A stretch of 64,000 nucleotides of DNA, taken from Sepiola atlantica. Taxonomy: Eukaryota; Mollusca; Cephalopoda; Sepiida; Sepiolidae. Positions 54,724 to 64,000 of the stretch are shown one piece after another (within the stretch, counting starts at the first letter, position 1; each line of letters begins with the position of its first letter). The notes under the pieces were generated by a model. The model was given only the letters and a program-made list of their open reading frames with translations. It was not told the origin of the DNA and ran no database searches. Location: contig OY744519.1 of the NCBI GenBank assembly GCA_963556195.1, positions 112,807,581 to 112,871,580 on the forward strand, given 5' to 3'. A program made the translations under genes and the position numbers.

Positions 54724-55060
54724 ATACGTAAATATCTTATTAAAAATTTTTTTAGTCTCTTACCCTGGTAAGTGAGCACACCGAATAATTCTTCTTCCCA
54801 AATTCTTAAATATATATATATATATATGTGTGTGTGTGTATACGGGTCTGTATATATGTGAGCATATGAATAAAGTTTATATATAGATCAGTTTGGAAAG
54901 AACTTATTCACTGACCTTTTTAATATTTAGCCTCACACGCATTGATCATGCTTAGGCGACGTTGAAGATACTCTCAAGTAGAGTAATAAAATGTATAAAA
55001 AGATTTGAAAGCGGCCAAACGTACTCGATAAACTTAAATGATAAAAAGTGAAAGAAAGGG
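54724..55060. other. No gene recognised
   Basis: Short AT/TG arrays at 54,810-54,840; otherwise nothing recognised. Confidence 0.4.
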
Positions 55061-55077
55061 AGCATGTGTAACTGGAT

Positions 55078-55142
55078 ATAAATCTAAAGGTCTGAGGAAG
55101 CTGGCTCTCGAAAGAGAACGCAGCTGAAACATGTATGCACAT
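55078..55142 (+). repeat. Hammerhead-like hairpin motif (plus strand)
   Basis: CTGAGGA, A, GCTG, a loop with its own GCTCTC/GAGA pairing, CAGC, then TGAAACATGTATGCAC. It matches the inverted motif at 31.2 kb, and the stem base change there (GTTG) keeps pairing. Confidence 0.6.
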
Positions 55143-55270
55143 AAGTAACCAATGATGTTCGTATCGATGAAAAATTTTACTAAAAAACAGCTCTACTTGT
55201 TATTGAGCACTTTTTATAAACACTCGAGTTTCATTTGATTAACATCTAGGAAACAAAAATTATACATGTG

Positions 55271-55271
<1 letters not shown>

Positions 55272-55322
<51 letters not shown>
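55272..55322. repeat. (AT)n microsatellite
   Basis: About 50 bp of AT repeats. Confidence 0.95.
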
Positions 55323-55326
<4 letters not shown>

Positions 55327-55774
55327 AAACGTTTCCGAGAGAAATGGTAACTCATAACTGTTGCATTTATTACCCACTTTTTCAGGGATCTAATTATTTT
55401 TGTTAATTCTTGAGATAAAAAAATAATGGAAACCACCAAAATTCACAATGTGTCGACTTATTCTTGTTCAAGCTTTCGACTTGCATAACTCATCATCAGG
55501 GTATAATGAATAACTTGTGGACAAGACCTGTACAATTTGAAAGACTAAATAATTCATTCATTTATATTCTGTTTTGTTTTTCTATTTTCAAATATGGATG
55601 CCAATTAACCTGAGAATGACCAATGTACAAAATAATGTATAGTTACTCATATTATTCGATAATGTAATAAAAAAAAAAATTATTCATTTAATTTTCATTT
55701 ATCTCCTTTTTTTTTTATTTATTTGCAATTATGAATAGTCTGTTTCTTCTAACAATAATTGTCTAAATTAATAT
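55323..55774. other. No gene recognised
   Basis: Includes a plus-strand phrase AGCTTTCGACTTGCATAAC then CATCATCAGGG, superficially hammerhead-like on the minus strand but not canonical (see rejected items). Confidence 0.4.
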
Positions 55775-55999
55775 TTGCTTCCCACATATACAGAATATGG
55801 TCGGACCTTTACTTCAACACTGACATTTGGTCAATTTATCAATGTATTTCTACTTAAGAGTAAAATGTTAATCAGGCCAATGGAACAACTTCATAAACGG
55901 ATCAAAGGGGAGAAGACATCGCTCATGTTTAATGAAATCTGCATGCAGGAGAAATTGCTGCCTAAAGATATATGTGTTCAAGTTGTGTCAAGACAATAG
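55775..55999 (+). pseudogene. ORF relic related to that at 2.5 kb
   Basis: A 74-aa ORF whose second half, MEQLHKRIKGEKTSLMFNEI and CMQEKLLPKDI, parallels LKKFLKSLIKQKHSVLFNNV, CLNENMLPKYT at 2,580-2,680. Similar spacing of hydrophobic, Phe-Asn, Cys and Leu-Pro residues indicates common descent. Family unknown; I suspect a retroelement N-terminal region. Confidence 0.4.
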
Positions 56000-56231
56000 C
56001 ATCAGTTTCACTAATACAATTGGGAAATGTATGAAACCATCTCTTATCTCTTCAGGATAAAATAGTAGAATAGACGTGAGCAACTAGTATTGGAGAAAGA
56101 AAACTCTGAAATAACACCTACGACAAGGGTCTTTGACATGTGGCAAATTCTCTCACTTTCAACATTTATAAAATTCATATATCGACACATGAATTTTATT
56201 CTTTTGAATATTTAATTTAATATAATATAAT
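56000..56231. other. No gene recognised
   Basis: Nothing recognised up to the LTR. Confidence 0.4.
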
Positions 56232-56430
56232 TGTTGTAACCTTGAAGGGCTGATAAATAATAAGACAACACGGTGGTATGTTTACAAAAGTGTGTATTTA
56301 CAGAAGTACAGAATGGTATGTTACAGAAAGACTGTTCTGAGACTGCCTGGAGACTTGTGATAAATGTCCTCTAGTGTCTGGAAGAGTTCATTTAATTAAA
56401 AATAGGGTAGATCACAATCACACCATAACA
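56232..56430. mobile_element. Probable solo LTR (199 bp)
   Basis: Starts TGTTGTAACCTTGAAGGG and ends CACCATAACA, with GATAAATAATAAGAC near the start, very similar in layout and length to the LTRs at 16.2 and 40.8 kb. The flanks are ATAAT and CTAAT, a 4-of-5 match, so the target duplication is imperfect. Confidence 0.6.
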
Positions 56431-57083
56431 CTAATATAATCTAAAAGTCAATAGCATGTAAATGTGGTCTGACAATACAAAACAATGTCTAATGTTATAA
56501 CAATATAAATATGTCGTATGTTTAAGAAGACATGTGCAAACTGAATGGCTGAAGTTAAAACAGAGACAAAAATGTGCAACAAAGCAGCAGTGAACGAATC
56601 AGAAAAGGGGAACTACATAGGATATGTTGTAAAGAACGGCTCTGGTCGCAAATATCTTATTATCATTGGTAAATCTATGACAGTTTTCTTCTTTTATAGA
56701 AATCAGCCCATCATTATGTATTGGTCACGTAAGAATTTGAATGGTAATGTTTTTAGGTCGGCTTATAGGATGTAGCCAATATTGAATCATTTTATGGAAA
56801 ATAGAAATTGACTAGAATTACTTTCCAGATTCCCTGCCGTTTGTCTGGCAGAAGTATTTTACAGAACCGTTTTAACATGTGGTTTTTCTACGCTTATTTC
56901 TTTTTGCCTTTTTAAAGAATAACAGTACAGTATTTTTTTGATTGATCCAACGTTCTCTTCGTAACCCATTGTTGATAGCAGTACATTTGTTTGCATAATT
57001 ATTCTTGTCAAGGAGGTTATGTTTTATACAGTTTTTTGTTCATCTGTCTGTTCGTTCGAAATTCCCCATAAAAACAATTAATA

Positions 57084-57086
<3 letters not shown>
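56431..57086. other. No gene recognised
   Basis: A 76-aa ORF at 56,545-56,775 (plus) has no recognisable motif. Confidence 0.4.

Positions 57087-57131
<45 letters not shown>
57087..57131. repeat. (AT)n microsatellite
   Basis: AT array immediately preceding the foldback element. Confidence 0.95.
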
Positions 57132-57132
<1 letters not shown>

Positions 57133-57139
57133 CTCAGCA

Positions 57140-57566
57140 TTTTGGAACTTTTTTAGCTGAGGATGATAATTTATATTATTTTGGATGTTATCTTAACAAC
57201 GTTTCGGTTGATGCAATCTGCGACCTTCTTCAGGTGCCTCTTGTTGAACATGGGAATCTTTATGTCGATCATGTGTTAATTAATAATCAGTGACAGTCTT
57301 CTCGAAGTTGAAGGTCCAATCCTCAGTACAGGAGATACTAAGAGTATAATTCAAAAGTACTCATGACTTCTACCCACTGATGGCTGACGGAACGAGAACA
57401 ATCTACCTCAGTGGATTAAATAAAGGGTTCAGTTCGGAATCACATACAGATTCTCAAGTTCGACAAGATGCACTTGAAGAAGGTCAGAGGTTACATTAAC
57501 CAAAACATTGTGAGAATAACATCAGAGATGAGGACAGTAGTCTGAATAATCCAAATAAGTTAGTAT
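57140..57566. mobile_element. Foldback/MITE-like element, copy 2
   Basis: Inverted arms at ~57,158-57,275 and ~57,440-57,562 (CGACCTTCTTCAGGTGCCTC against GATGCACTTGAAGAAGGTC; GATGTTATCTTAACAACG against CATTGTGAGAATAACATC). The centre (GAAGTTGAAGGTCCAATCCT, CTCAGTGGATTAAATAAAGG) is the inverse of the centre of copy 1 at 21.4 kb, so the two are inserted in opposite orientation. No transposase. Confidence 0.75.
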
Positions 57567-57626
57567 TTTCTTCTCATTTCTGGCAATTCAATCGATGATC
57601 ATTAAAGTTTTACCAAAAATGATGGC

Positions 57627-57800
57627 TGATTGTTGTGTTTTATGGCATGTCAACCGTCAATTGAGCCATTTTAGGCCAAAACCGTACATATGGTTTGTAT
57701 ACAATTAGTTTATAGATAGATTTGGTTTGTAGACATGTATATGTATTAAATTCTTTTGATCCATCCTAGGTATGACACAAAATTGCATCCAGTGATGAGA
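57627..57800 (-). mobile_element. LINE 3'-end relic related to the intact LINE
   Basis: TGATTGTTGTGTTTTATGGC, ATGTCAACCGTCAATTGAGC and CATTTTAGGCCAAAAC parallel the 3' end of the LINE at 8,605-8,665 (TGATTGTTTGGTTTAACGGC, ATGTCAACCCTTCTTAGGTC, ATTTTATGCCAATAC) at roughly 75% identity. Only the terminal part survives. Confidence 0.65.
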
Positions 57801-58985
57801 CCTCAATTATGGAATATGGAGTCAGCCATCCCTTAGTCACCACTATTCCTAGGTCAATATGTATTTTTCAATCCCTATTAACTGTTAGAAATCATTTTCA
57901 TCTGGATCCAGTTCTAAGAATGTTTTCTTACGATCATGCCTATTATCATGAGTAAATTCTATAGTAAAGTTAAAATATATTCTGGAATAATTTGATTTTT
58001 GACAATATAATTGTTTCAGTGTAATGGTAAATGTCTGTGTGCTCTCATTTTCCATGCAAATTCTATGTAAGAAAGCCACTTTTAGTTTGGTTTATATCAA
58101 GCAAATAAAATAACATATAAATTCGAATATCTTCTTTGTCGTATGCCATCCCGAATATTCTATATATGACTAAAACTCTGATACTGTGGTTATATTGTCA
58201 CTGTGCACACTTTTCATTTGTACATGAATGTTTTAGATAGTGGGAGGAAGGGTGACTAATGTAAATGAAGGGTGAATGATGAGACAAATGGTGGGAGGAA
58301 GCAAATGATGTAAATAATTAAGAGAGAGGAGAGAGGGGGGAAAGAGAGAGAAAAATAGGATATGGGAGAAAGATAGAAAGAGGAAGACCAGAAATAGGTA
58401 AAAGGGAGACAGAAGAGAGAGATGGTCTATTATGACATCACATAAGAGTTTCATACATATTTGTGCATGTTTGTTTGAAAGCACTGTCAACCATGATGTG
58501 TATGTTTGTTTGAAAGCAGCAGTAGCAGCCGTAACTGCTGGCGTATATTTATCTATATAATAATAACAGTCTGTGAACTAGTATGAGTGTTTAAAAGCAG
58601 CAGCAGTCTTAACTTGGAATTTGCAACCATTTAATAATATATATATTAAATATTGACCCAACATGTCACAGATTGTCTCGTAGACATTAAAATTTAAAAC
58701 AACAAAATGTTTTATAATCTCTACCCTTGACAATTTATGTATTTATTTTTAACTATTTTAAGTAACAACTAAAGAATTATGTATGCCTTATTCCTAACCA
58801 TAGCTTGTCTTTCCTGTATTTTTATCAAACACATTTAATCTGAAATCCTAAATGATATTATAGAAGTGATATTTTTCTTCAATCAGATACTTTTATTTGT
58901 TTATCATCGAACTGTTGATTGATTCTTTAAAATAATATTCTTTGAAAAATTCTATAATTTTAAGAAACATAGTTATTGCATTTCA
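57801..58985. other. No gene recognised
   Basis: A GA-rich stretch at 58,318-58,420; no coding feature. Confidence 0.5.
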
Positions 58986-58989
58986 TAAA

Positions 58990-59120
58990 AAAAACTTCTT
59001 CAAAAAAGCTTCCTGCCTATGGAACACATTGCCGCAGAACTGCTTACAACATGATCGTTTTAAAATCTAATGTCAACAGATTCCAGTCTTATATCGTCAC
59101 AAGTACCTAGACTTAGTTCA
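58990..59120 (+). pseudogene. LINE RT C-terminal relic
   Basis: CTATGGAACACATTGCCGC, then GTTTTAAAATCTAATGTCAA, translate in part to LWNTLP-like and LKSNVNRFQSY text, paralleling the relic at 26.65 kb. Frameshifted. Confidence 0.5.
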
Positions 59121-60249
59121 TTCCATTAATCCTCCTCAATCCTCTCATGAAGTTCTTCACCTTTCAACTAGTTATCATTCCATTGCATTAACCCTTATTC
59201 TCAAGTGACCTTCAGCCTTTATAAGTTGTGACCCTTCAGTAAAAAGAAATTTAACAAAAATATATTTTGTCTTTAATTCTTGTATCTTATATCAATTTTT
59301 AATAAAAATTTTCAAAAGAAGAATCTTCAAATGAAAATCCAATAGTAGAAATAGAGTGCAATTAAAATATCTCCACATTTGAATATATGTTAAAGAACCA
59401 GTTTGTCAGTAACAAACACAATACAGCTTTTAAAGTATAAATGTATTTCTTTATTTGCAGCTTTTGCACTTTTAGGAATTAAACTTCTTTCCAACATCTT
59501 GAACGATTCTGTAACGGCTTGTCTTCAATATGTATCAAGACAAGAGTTTGTAAAAAATAGGATTAGTATGGTATTGGTTGTTTTGTGTGTGTCCATGTTT
59601 ACTCTGAAGAAAGATTAAAAACCTTAAAGAGATTTTTAAAACCGAAATGCATTTATCGATGTTGTGAAAGCAGTTGTTGAGAAGAAGGAGAATGAAAAGA
59701 AGAAGAAGAAGAAGAAGAAGAAGAAAAAGAATAATAAGAAGAAAAAGACAACGAAAGAGAGAAGAGAATATGTAAACTTTAACTGCCATATCATCACAGT
59801 CTAGCTGATTCTGCCAACAAAGTGAACATACCGTGGTGATTGAAGAATACCCCAGCTATACTACAAATTTTAGACAAGGTAAAGAGAGTGAGAAAAAATG
59901 TTGTAGGCTGGACAACACTAATTGTGTCCTTTAACTTCTTGTATTCTGAATTGTCTGGTTTGTGTGCCTTCATTTCATTTCAATATAAAAAAAGTCATGA
60001 GTCGGTGTATTTTGATGTGTTACTCATTCCTCAATAAATTGTCCCCCCCCCCCCCCCACTAAACTAAGTGAAATGATGTCTTTTTCTAAATCATACAAGA
60101 TTCAGATCAACGTACTCTGGCACAAAGATATTCAATATTTTACACCAATCCTCACCCACATCACATGCTACATTATGTTTTAGACTTTCAGATAAATTAA
60201 GAGAAAAATAAGGTGAGTTTGCTCTAAGGAATTTCAATTGTAGTTAAAC
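59121..60249. other. No gene recognised
   Basis: A (GAA)n microsatellite lies at 59,695-59,730 and a C run at 60,042-60,058. At 59,440-59,618 a TTTCTTTATTTGCAG acceptor-like site precedes a 50-codon open frame, but without any family match I do not call an exon. CTGAAGAAAGATT...ACCGAAATGC at 59,604-59,650 is another hairpin-motif instance. Confidence 0.4.
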
Positions 60250-62125
60250 CATGGCCATCCCTACTACAGGCCAGGCAATCGTGCAACTGGGGTCTTTTAC
60301 TGGGGGCCATGTGAATTTTCTTAAATATTCGATATTGAAGTTGCAAACAAAGGGAAAATTCCCTTGTGAGATTAGTTTGATGTTTTATGTGTTTTACATA
60401 CGAAATAATAAGAACCACAATGAGCTAATTGATAAATTTTACAATTATTGACGAATTCCTATAAATGAAGAGACAGGTAACTTTGAATAAACAAAGACAA
60501 ATGCATATTTCAATGAAGAATTTTTATTTCAATGTTGGATTTTTTTTAGAGAATTTGTACTTATGTCAAAAGATCATTACTTGTATATTGTGGTTAAAAA
60601 GAAAAAAAGGATCCGCACCAGTTGATGATATCAAGCAGAGAAACAGTTTGTTCAAATGTGATATGTGTTTTACTAACAAAAAACTTAAACTGTCCTCATT
60701 TTGATTGTTTTCAACACAACATTTTGGCTATAGTCTTCATTTCACATCATAAAATAATCCAAAAATAAAGTTCAAACTAAAATTTCAGCATCCAAACAAC
60801 AAACATTTTTACTGATGAAAATTTAGAAATAAAAGCTTCAAAATCCATATTTATACCATACTCAGTAAAAATGTTTGTTGGTTTGCTTATGATCAGTGAA
60901 AAATAATTGATCATTAGAAACAAAGGACTCGTTGATTCTGTGATATGGTGCGAATATATATGTCAAAGCTTTTTTTAAATTTATTGTAAAAGGTAAACTC
61001 ACTTTCTTTTTAAATACAGGAGTTTGTTGTTTGTGCTTTATAATCAGTTAGAAAAGGTAATTGATCATTAGAAACACAGGACTCACTGGTTCTGCAATAC
61101 CATTGTGTACAAACCTTTTGAAGAATAAAATGATTTTTTCAGTTTTTGAGTTTTTCTTTTATGGTGGAGCATTGAGATCCGGGGAGTGCTTTTTCTCTTT
61201 TCTATACCGCAAAAAGAAAGAACACTTTTTGGGGTGGATTCTTGATGATAACAAGTCATTAGTGAGACATTAAAATAAGAAGTTTTAATTACTACTTTCA
61301 GATTTTGAGGTGAAGAACTTTCTCTAGGAATTTTTGTAAGTAGTGTCCTCCTTGTTTTGCCACAACATTCTGATTATTGTAACTCATTGCTGTGAACCCT
61401 GTCCATTTTATAGGATAACCTATAGATTTTTAATTAAACCTTCTATTTAATCTATGGACATTGTATTATCACATTTCATCTTCCATTTCAGTAAATCTGT
61501 TTATTTTTTCTAATTCCATCTTCCATTTCAGTGAATTTGTTTGCTTAGATTAATCGACTACGAGAACACACTAGAGATTTGGATGCTGAAATTTTAGTTT
61601 GAACTTTATTTTTGGATTATTTTATGATGTGAAATGAAGACTATAGCGAAAATGTTGCGCTGAAAACAATCAAAATGAGGACAGTTTAAGTTTTTTGTTA
61701 GTAAAACACATATCACATTTGAACAAACTGTTTCTCTGCTTGATATCATCAACTGGTGCGGATCCTTTTTTTCTTTTTAACCACAATATACAAGTAATGA
61801 TCTTTTGACATAAGTACAAATTCTCTAAAAAAAATCCAACATTGAAATAAAAATTCTTCATTGAAATATGCATTTGTCTTTGTTTATTCAAAGTTACCTG
61901 TCTCTTCATTTATATGAATTTGTCAATAATTGTAAAATTTATCAATTAACTCATTGTGGTTCTTATTATTTGGTGTGTAAAACACATAAAAACATCAAAC
62001 TAATCTCACAGAGGAATTTTCCCTTTGTTTCCAACTTCTATATCGAATATTTAAGAAAATTCACATGGCCCCTAGTAAAGGACCCCAGTTGCAGGATTGC
62101 CTGGCCTGTAGTAGGGATGGCCATG
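60250..62125. repeat. Large inverted repeat: ~547-bp arms, ~780-bp centre
   Basis: Left arm 60,250-60,796 (CATGGCCATCCCTACTACAG to TTTCAGCATCCAAA) and right arm 61,578-62,125 are reverse complements. A 240-bp stretch (60,465-60,704 against 61,909-61,670) is identical and elsewhere differences are few. The centre (60,797-61,577) contains a diverged direct repeat (TGATCATTAGAAACA at ~60,910 and ~61,061) and a short tandem duplication of CCATCTTCCATTTCAGT at ~61,480-61,535. The mirrored 79-aa ORFs in the arms are identical but show no known domain. No transposase or target duplication seen. Confidence 0.93.
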
Positions 62126-62264
62126 AGTAAAACCTTATTATTTCACAAAGGGAAGTTCGAAAATGACACAGGGCATGTTTTGTCTATCCTTACACGTGTA
62201 TACATTTTCTACCTCTTTGTAAACTGACTGAATGTCATGAGAAATGTAGGTAAATATCAGTTTA

Positions 62265-62620
62265 TAATTACTTTAATCATCATCATATTGGGTTTAATGT
62301 CAGTTTTACATGTGTTGGACGGCTTTTAGAAATGAACTTTCAAACTGATCTATCTCTGGACAAGTCGTTATTTTGCCCATCTTTTTCTTTCTCGCAAGAA
62401 CATACTTATCACTTCCTTCCATTTTTTCTTGCAAACTGACTCTGCTACCTGAACTGTTTTACATCTACTAACCCGAGAACTATCATCCATTCTTTCAACG
62501 TGGCCATACCAGCAAAGTCTCCTGTTCTGCACACATCTCCTTATACTCTACAGATTTAATATTCCTCTATAGTCATAAGATTTTGCCCTGTCTTAAAGAC
62601 TCACTAATAGTTTTTCAAAT
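62265..62620 (-). pseudogene. RTE-like LINE 3' relic
   Basis: Minus strand: LCWYGHVERMDDSRVSRCKT, VQVAESVCKKKWKEVISMF, then AAAAGCCGTCCAACACATG and a GATGATGATT tail at the plus-strand 5' side (62,276-62,290). It overlaps in content with the plus-strand copy at 47.9-48.15 kb, including the WYGHVERMD block. Stops are present. Confidence 0.75.
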
Positions 62621-63285
62621 ATTTTCCATTGACGATTCTTAGAGCAAGTAGATAACGGAATATTCTGATACAAATCGAATCACGGTTGTAGATTTTTTAA
62701 AGTAAACAATCTAATTGAGTTGAAAAGAAATACTGTTGTAGCGGCGGCAGGGCTGAAAAAATAGTGGATGATTTCGTATTAATCCGGAAATGAGTGATAA
62801 GCTTTTCAATTGGAAAGGAACATGATAAAGCTGTTTATAAATCTGTGTCAACATTATCGTCTAGCTGGGGAGATTCCTTTCAACACCTCATCCAATAAAA
62901 TGATTTGTTATCAAAATGGTTTCAGCTATGGCACAGCTTTAAACGAATACTTGAAAGCCCTCAAACTATGCTAAGCATTTTCATGAATAAATTATTTTAT
63001 CAGAGAAATATCTCATCGTTACATCATTTCCTTTTCATTAGGAAACCTCTGTTTACTAATCTTGCTTAGTATATTACACACTTCAACACAGCATGTTGAA
63101 GTGTCAAAATTCATTAATATAGCATTCCAAAAAAGAAAAGTTCCCCTGCTCAGTTAGTGGAAAGGAAGTCGGGTGCAATTCAATCTTATAAGCATTGGGT
63201 ACATAAGAAGTGCAGTCGAATAACTGAAAAAGGATAAGCAGTTTGTGTGCAAGGAGTGTAAGACAATGAAGATGATGAGAACTCG
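62621..63285. other. No gene recognised
   Basis: AT-rich; nothing recognised. Confidence 0.4.
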
Positions 63286-63289
63286 GATG

Positions 63290-63625
63290 TGGACAAGGTA
63301 TATTTGGATGGTGAAGCTATTGGGGGTGTCGAGAACTTTTGTTACCTCAATGATACCATTAGAGCACAGGGTGGAGCAGGTGCTAGTGTGATTGTAAGAG
63401 TTAGGAATAGATTAAATAAGTTCTGGGAACTCTGCCATTACTAACCAGTAGAGCGTTACCACTGTCGACCGAGAAAAGAGTCTATCGAGCATATGTATGC
63501 AGTGCAATGATGTATAGAAGTGAAACCTGGCTAGTGAAGGTTGTGGATATGCGTTGCATGGAGAAAAATGATATGAGAATCATATGATGGATGTGCAATA
63601 TGAGTCTTAAAGACAGGCTTTCCTC
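63290..63625 (+). pseudogene. RTE-like LINE RT relic
   Basis: Plus strand: NFCYLNDTIRAQGGAGASVI, VRVRNRLNKFWELCHY-stop, then VYRAYVCS-like text, SETWLVKVVDMRCMEKNDMR and MCNMSLKDR. It is the RT thumb region of the same family as 47.3 kb, here without the insertion. Several stops and frameshifts. Confidence 0.75.
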
Positions 63626-63639
63626 AAACTGTAATGGTC

Positions 63640-64000
63640 TTCAGGTGTGTCTCTAGCAAATACCATATCATGCTGTTTTATATCTTCGAAAAGAGACTCA
63701 GACTCAATTCAAATGGCTATATTGAGTTGCTGTCCATACGTGTGACATCAGGACTCAGCGCCATGTCACACTTTAAAGAAAACCCAGAAGTAGTTATTTG
63801 AGAATGTCCACGACTTCACCAGTCCAAAATCTGCCTCCCAGACTCACCATAAATTATTATATGTGGGGCACAGTTGAGAAGACACCAGGCGTATCATCGG
63901 CAACGTCAAGAACGAGTTGAATGCCAGGATCAAACTGGCGTTCAGGAGTTTTGCAAAGGACATCATGAGGACTGCATACTCCAAGGTCAAATCTTACCCG
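63640..64000 (+). pseudogene. DDE_3-type transposase C-terminal relic, cut by window edge
   Basis: Reading 63,815-64,000 in two frames gives PPRLT-like text, NYYMWGTVEKT, and NVKNELNARIKLAFRSFAKD, IMRTAYSKVKS. This is the C-terminal block (NPLDYxxWGxVE... helix) of the same transposase branch as the relic at 45 kb. The acidic DY position is lost here (HKLLY). It continues beyond the window. Confidence 0.6.

Noticed and set aside
55468..55502. Minus-strand CCTGATGATGAG...AAGTCGAAAGC, resembling a hammerhead
   Set aside because: The bases flanking CTGATGA and GAAA (T and C) cannot form the required closing pair, and no stem II is evident.
59440..59618. Possible 3' exon after TTTCTTTATTTGCAG
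   Set aside because: Acceptor-like strings are frequent in T-rich DNA and the protein shows no recognisable similarity.

Overview
This is an animal nuclear genome window, AT-rich and repeat-dominated. I infer a lophotrochozoan, most plausibly a cephalopod mollusc such as an octopus, from the mixture of tRNA-derived SINEs, long (AT)n arrays, Tc1/mariner, Merlin, Penelope-like, Copia and I-type LINE sequences; this is inference, not proof. I found no convincing exon of a host protein-coding gene. Everything recognisable is mobile DNA, relics of it, or tandem and inverted repeats.

Layout. 0.1-2.7 kb: decayed Ty3/gypsy gag-pol running into a Penelope-like GIY-YIG endonuclease in one open frame. 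3.5-3.8 kb: a 136-bp-arm hairpin. 7.8-8.4 kb: two tandem copies of a ~321-bp repeat carrying tRNA-like A/B boxes and a type I hammerhead ribozyme. 8.6-14.6 kb (minus strand): a LINE with both ORFs open (545 and 1240 aa; endonuclease, reverse transcriptase, RNase H). 14.9-16.4 kb: Copia gag and RNase H relics, then a solo LTR with a perfect 5-bp target duplication. 19.1-19.7 kb (minus): a second tRNA-headed hammerhead element and fragments. 20-33 kb: minisatellites, a foldback element, a small MITE, LINE scraps and an 89-bp satellite. 34.2-34.6 kb: a SINE headed by U2 snRNA sequence with a perfect 16-bp target duplication. 34.8-36.1 kb: complete but dead mariner. 37.3-38.6 kb: Tc1-type transposase with only two stops. 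40.8-41.3 kb: solo LTR with a SINE nested in it. 45-46.5 kb: a DDE_3-type transposase relic and a Merlin element with 92-bp inverted repeats and a perfect 8-bp target duplication. 47-64 kb: LINE, SINE, retrozyme, LTR and foldback relics, plus a large inverted repeat (arms ~547 bp) at 60.2-62.1 kb.

How the parts relate. The intact LINE is the only element here that looks capable of supplying its own proteins. The SINEs share a common 3' tail, implying one partner LINE (not identified here). The most unusual content is the set of hammerhead-bearing elements: two tandem copies (one ribozyme intact in its core, one with a core mutation), one opposite-strand copy of a different family with a complete core, and one relic. 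A separate, recurrent hammerhead-like motif (CTGARGA, one extra base, a stem, then GAAA) occurs at about eight places, one of them just downstream of the Penelope-like ORF.
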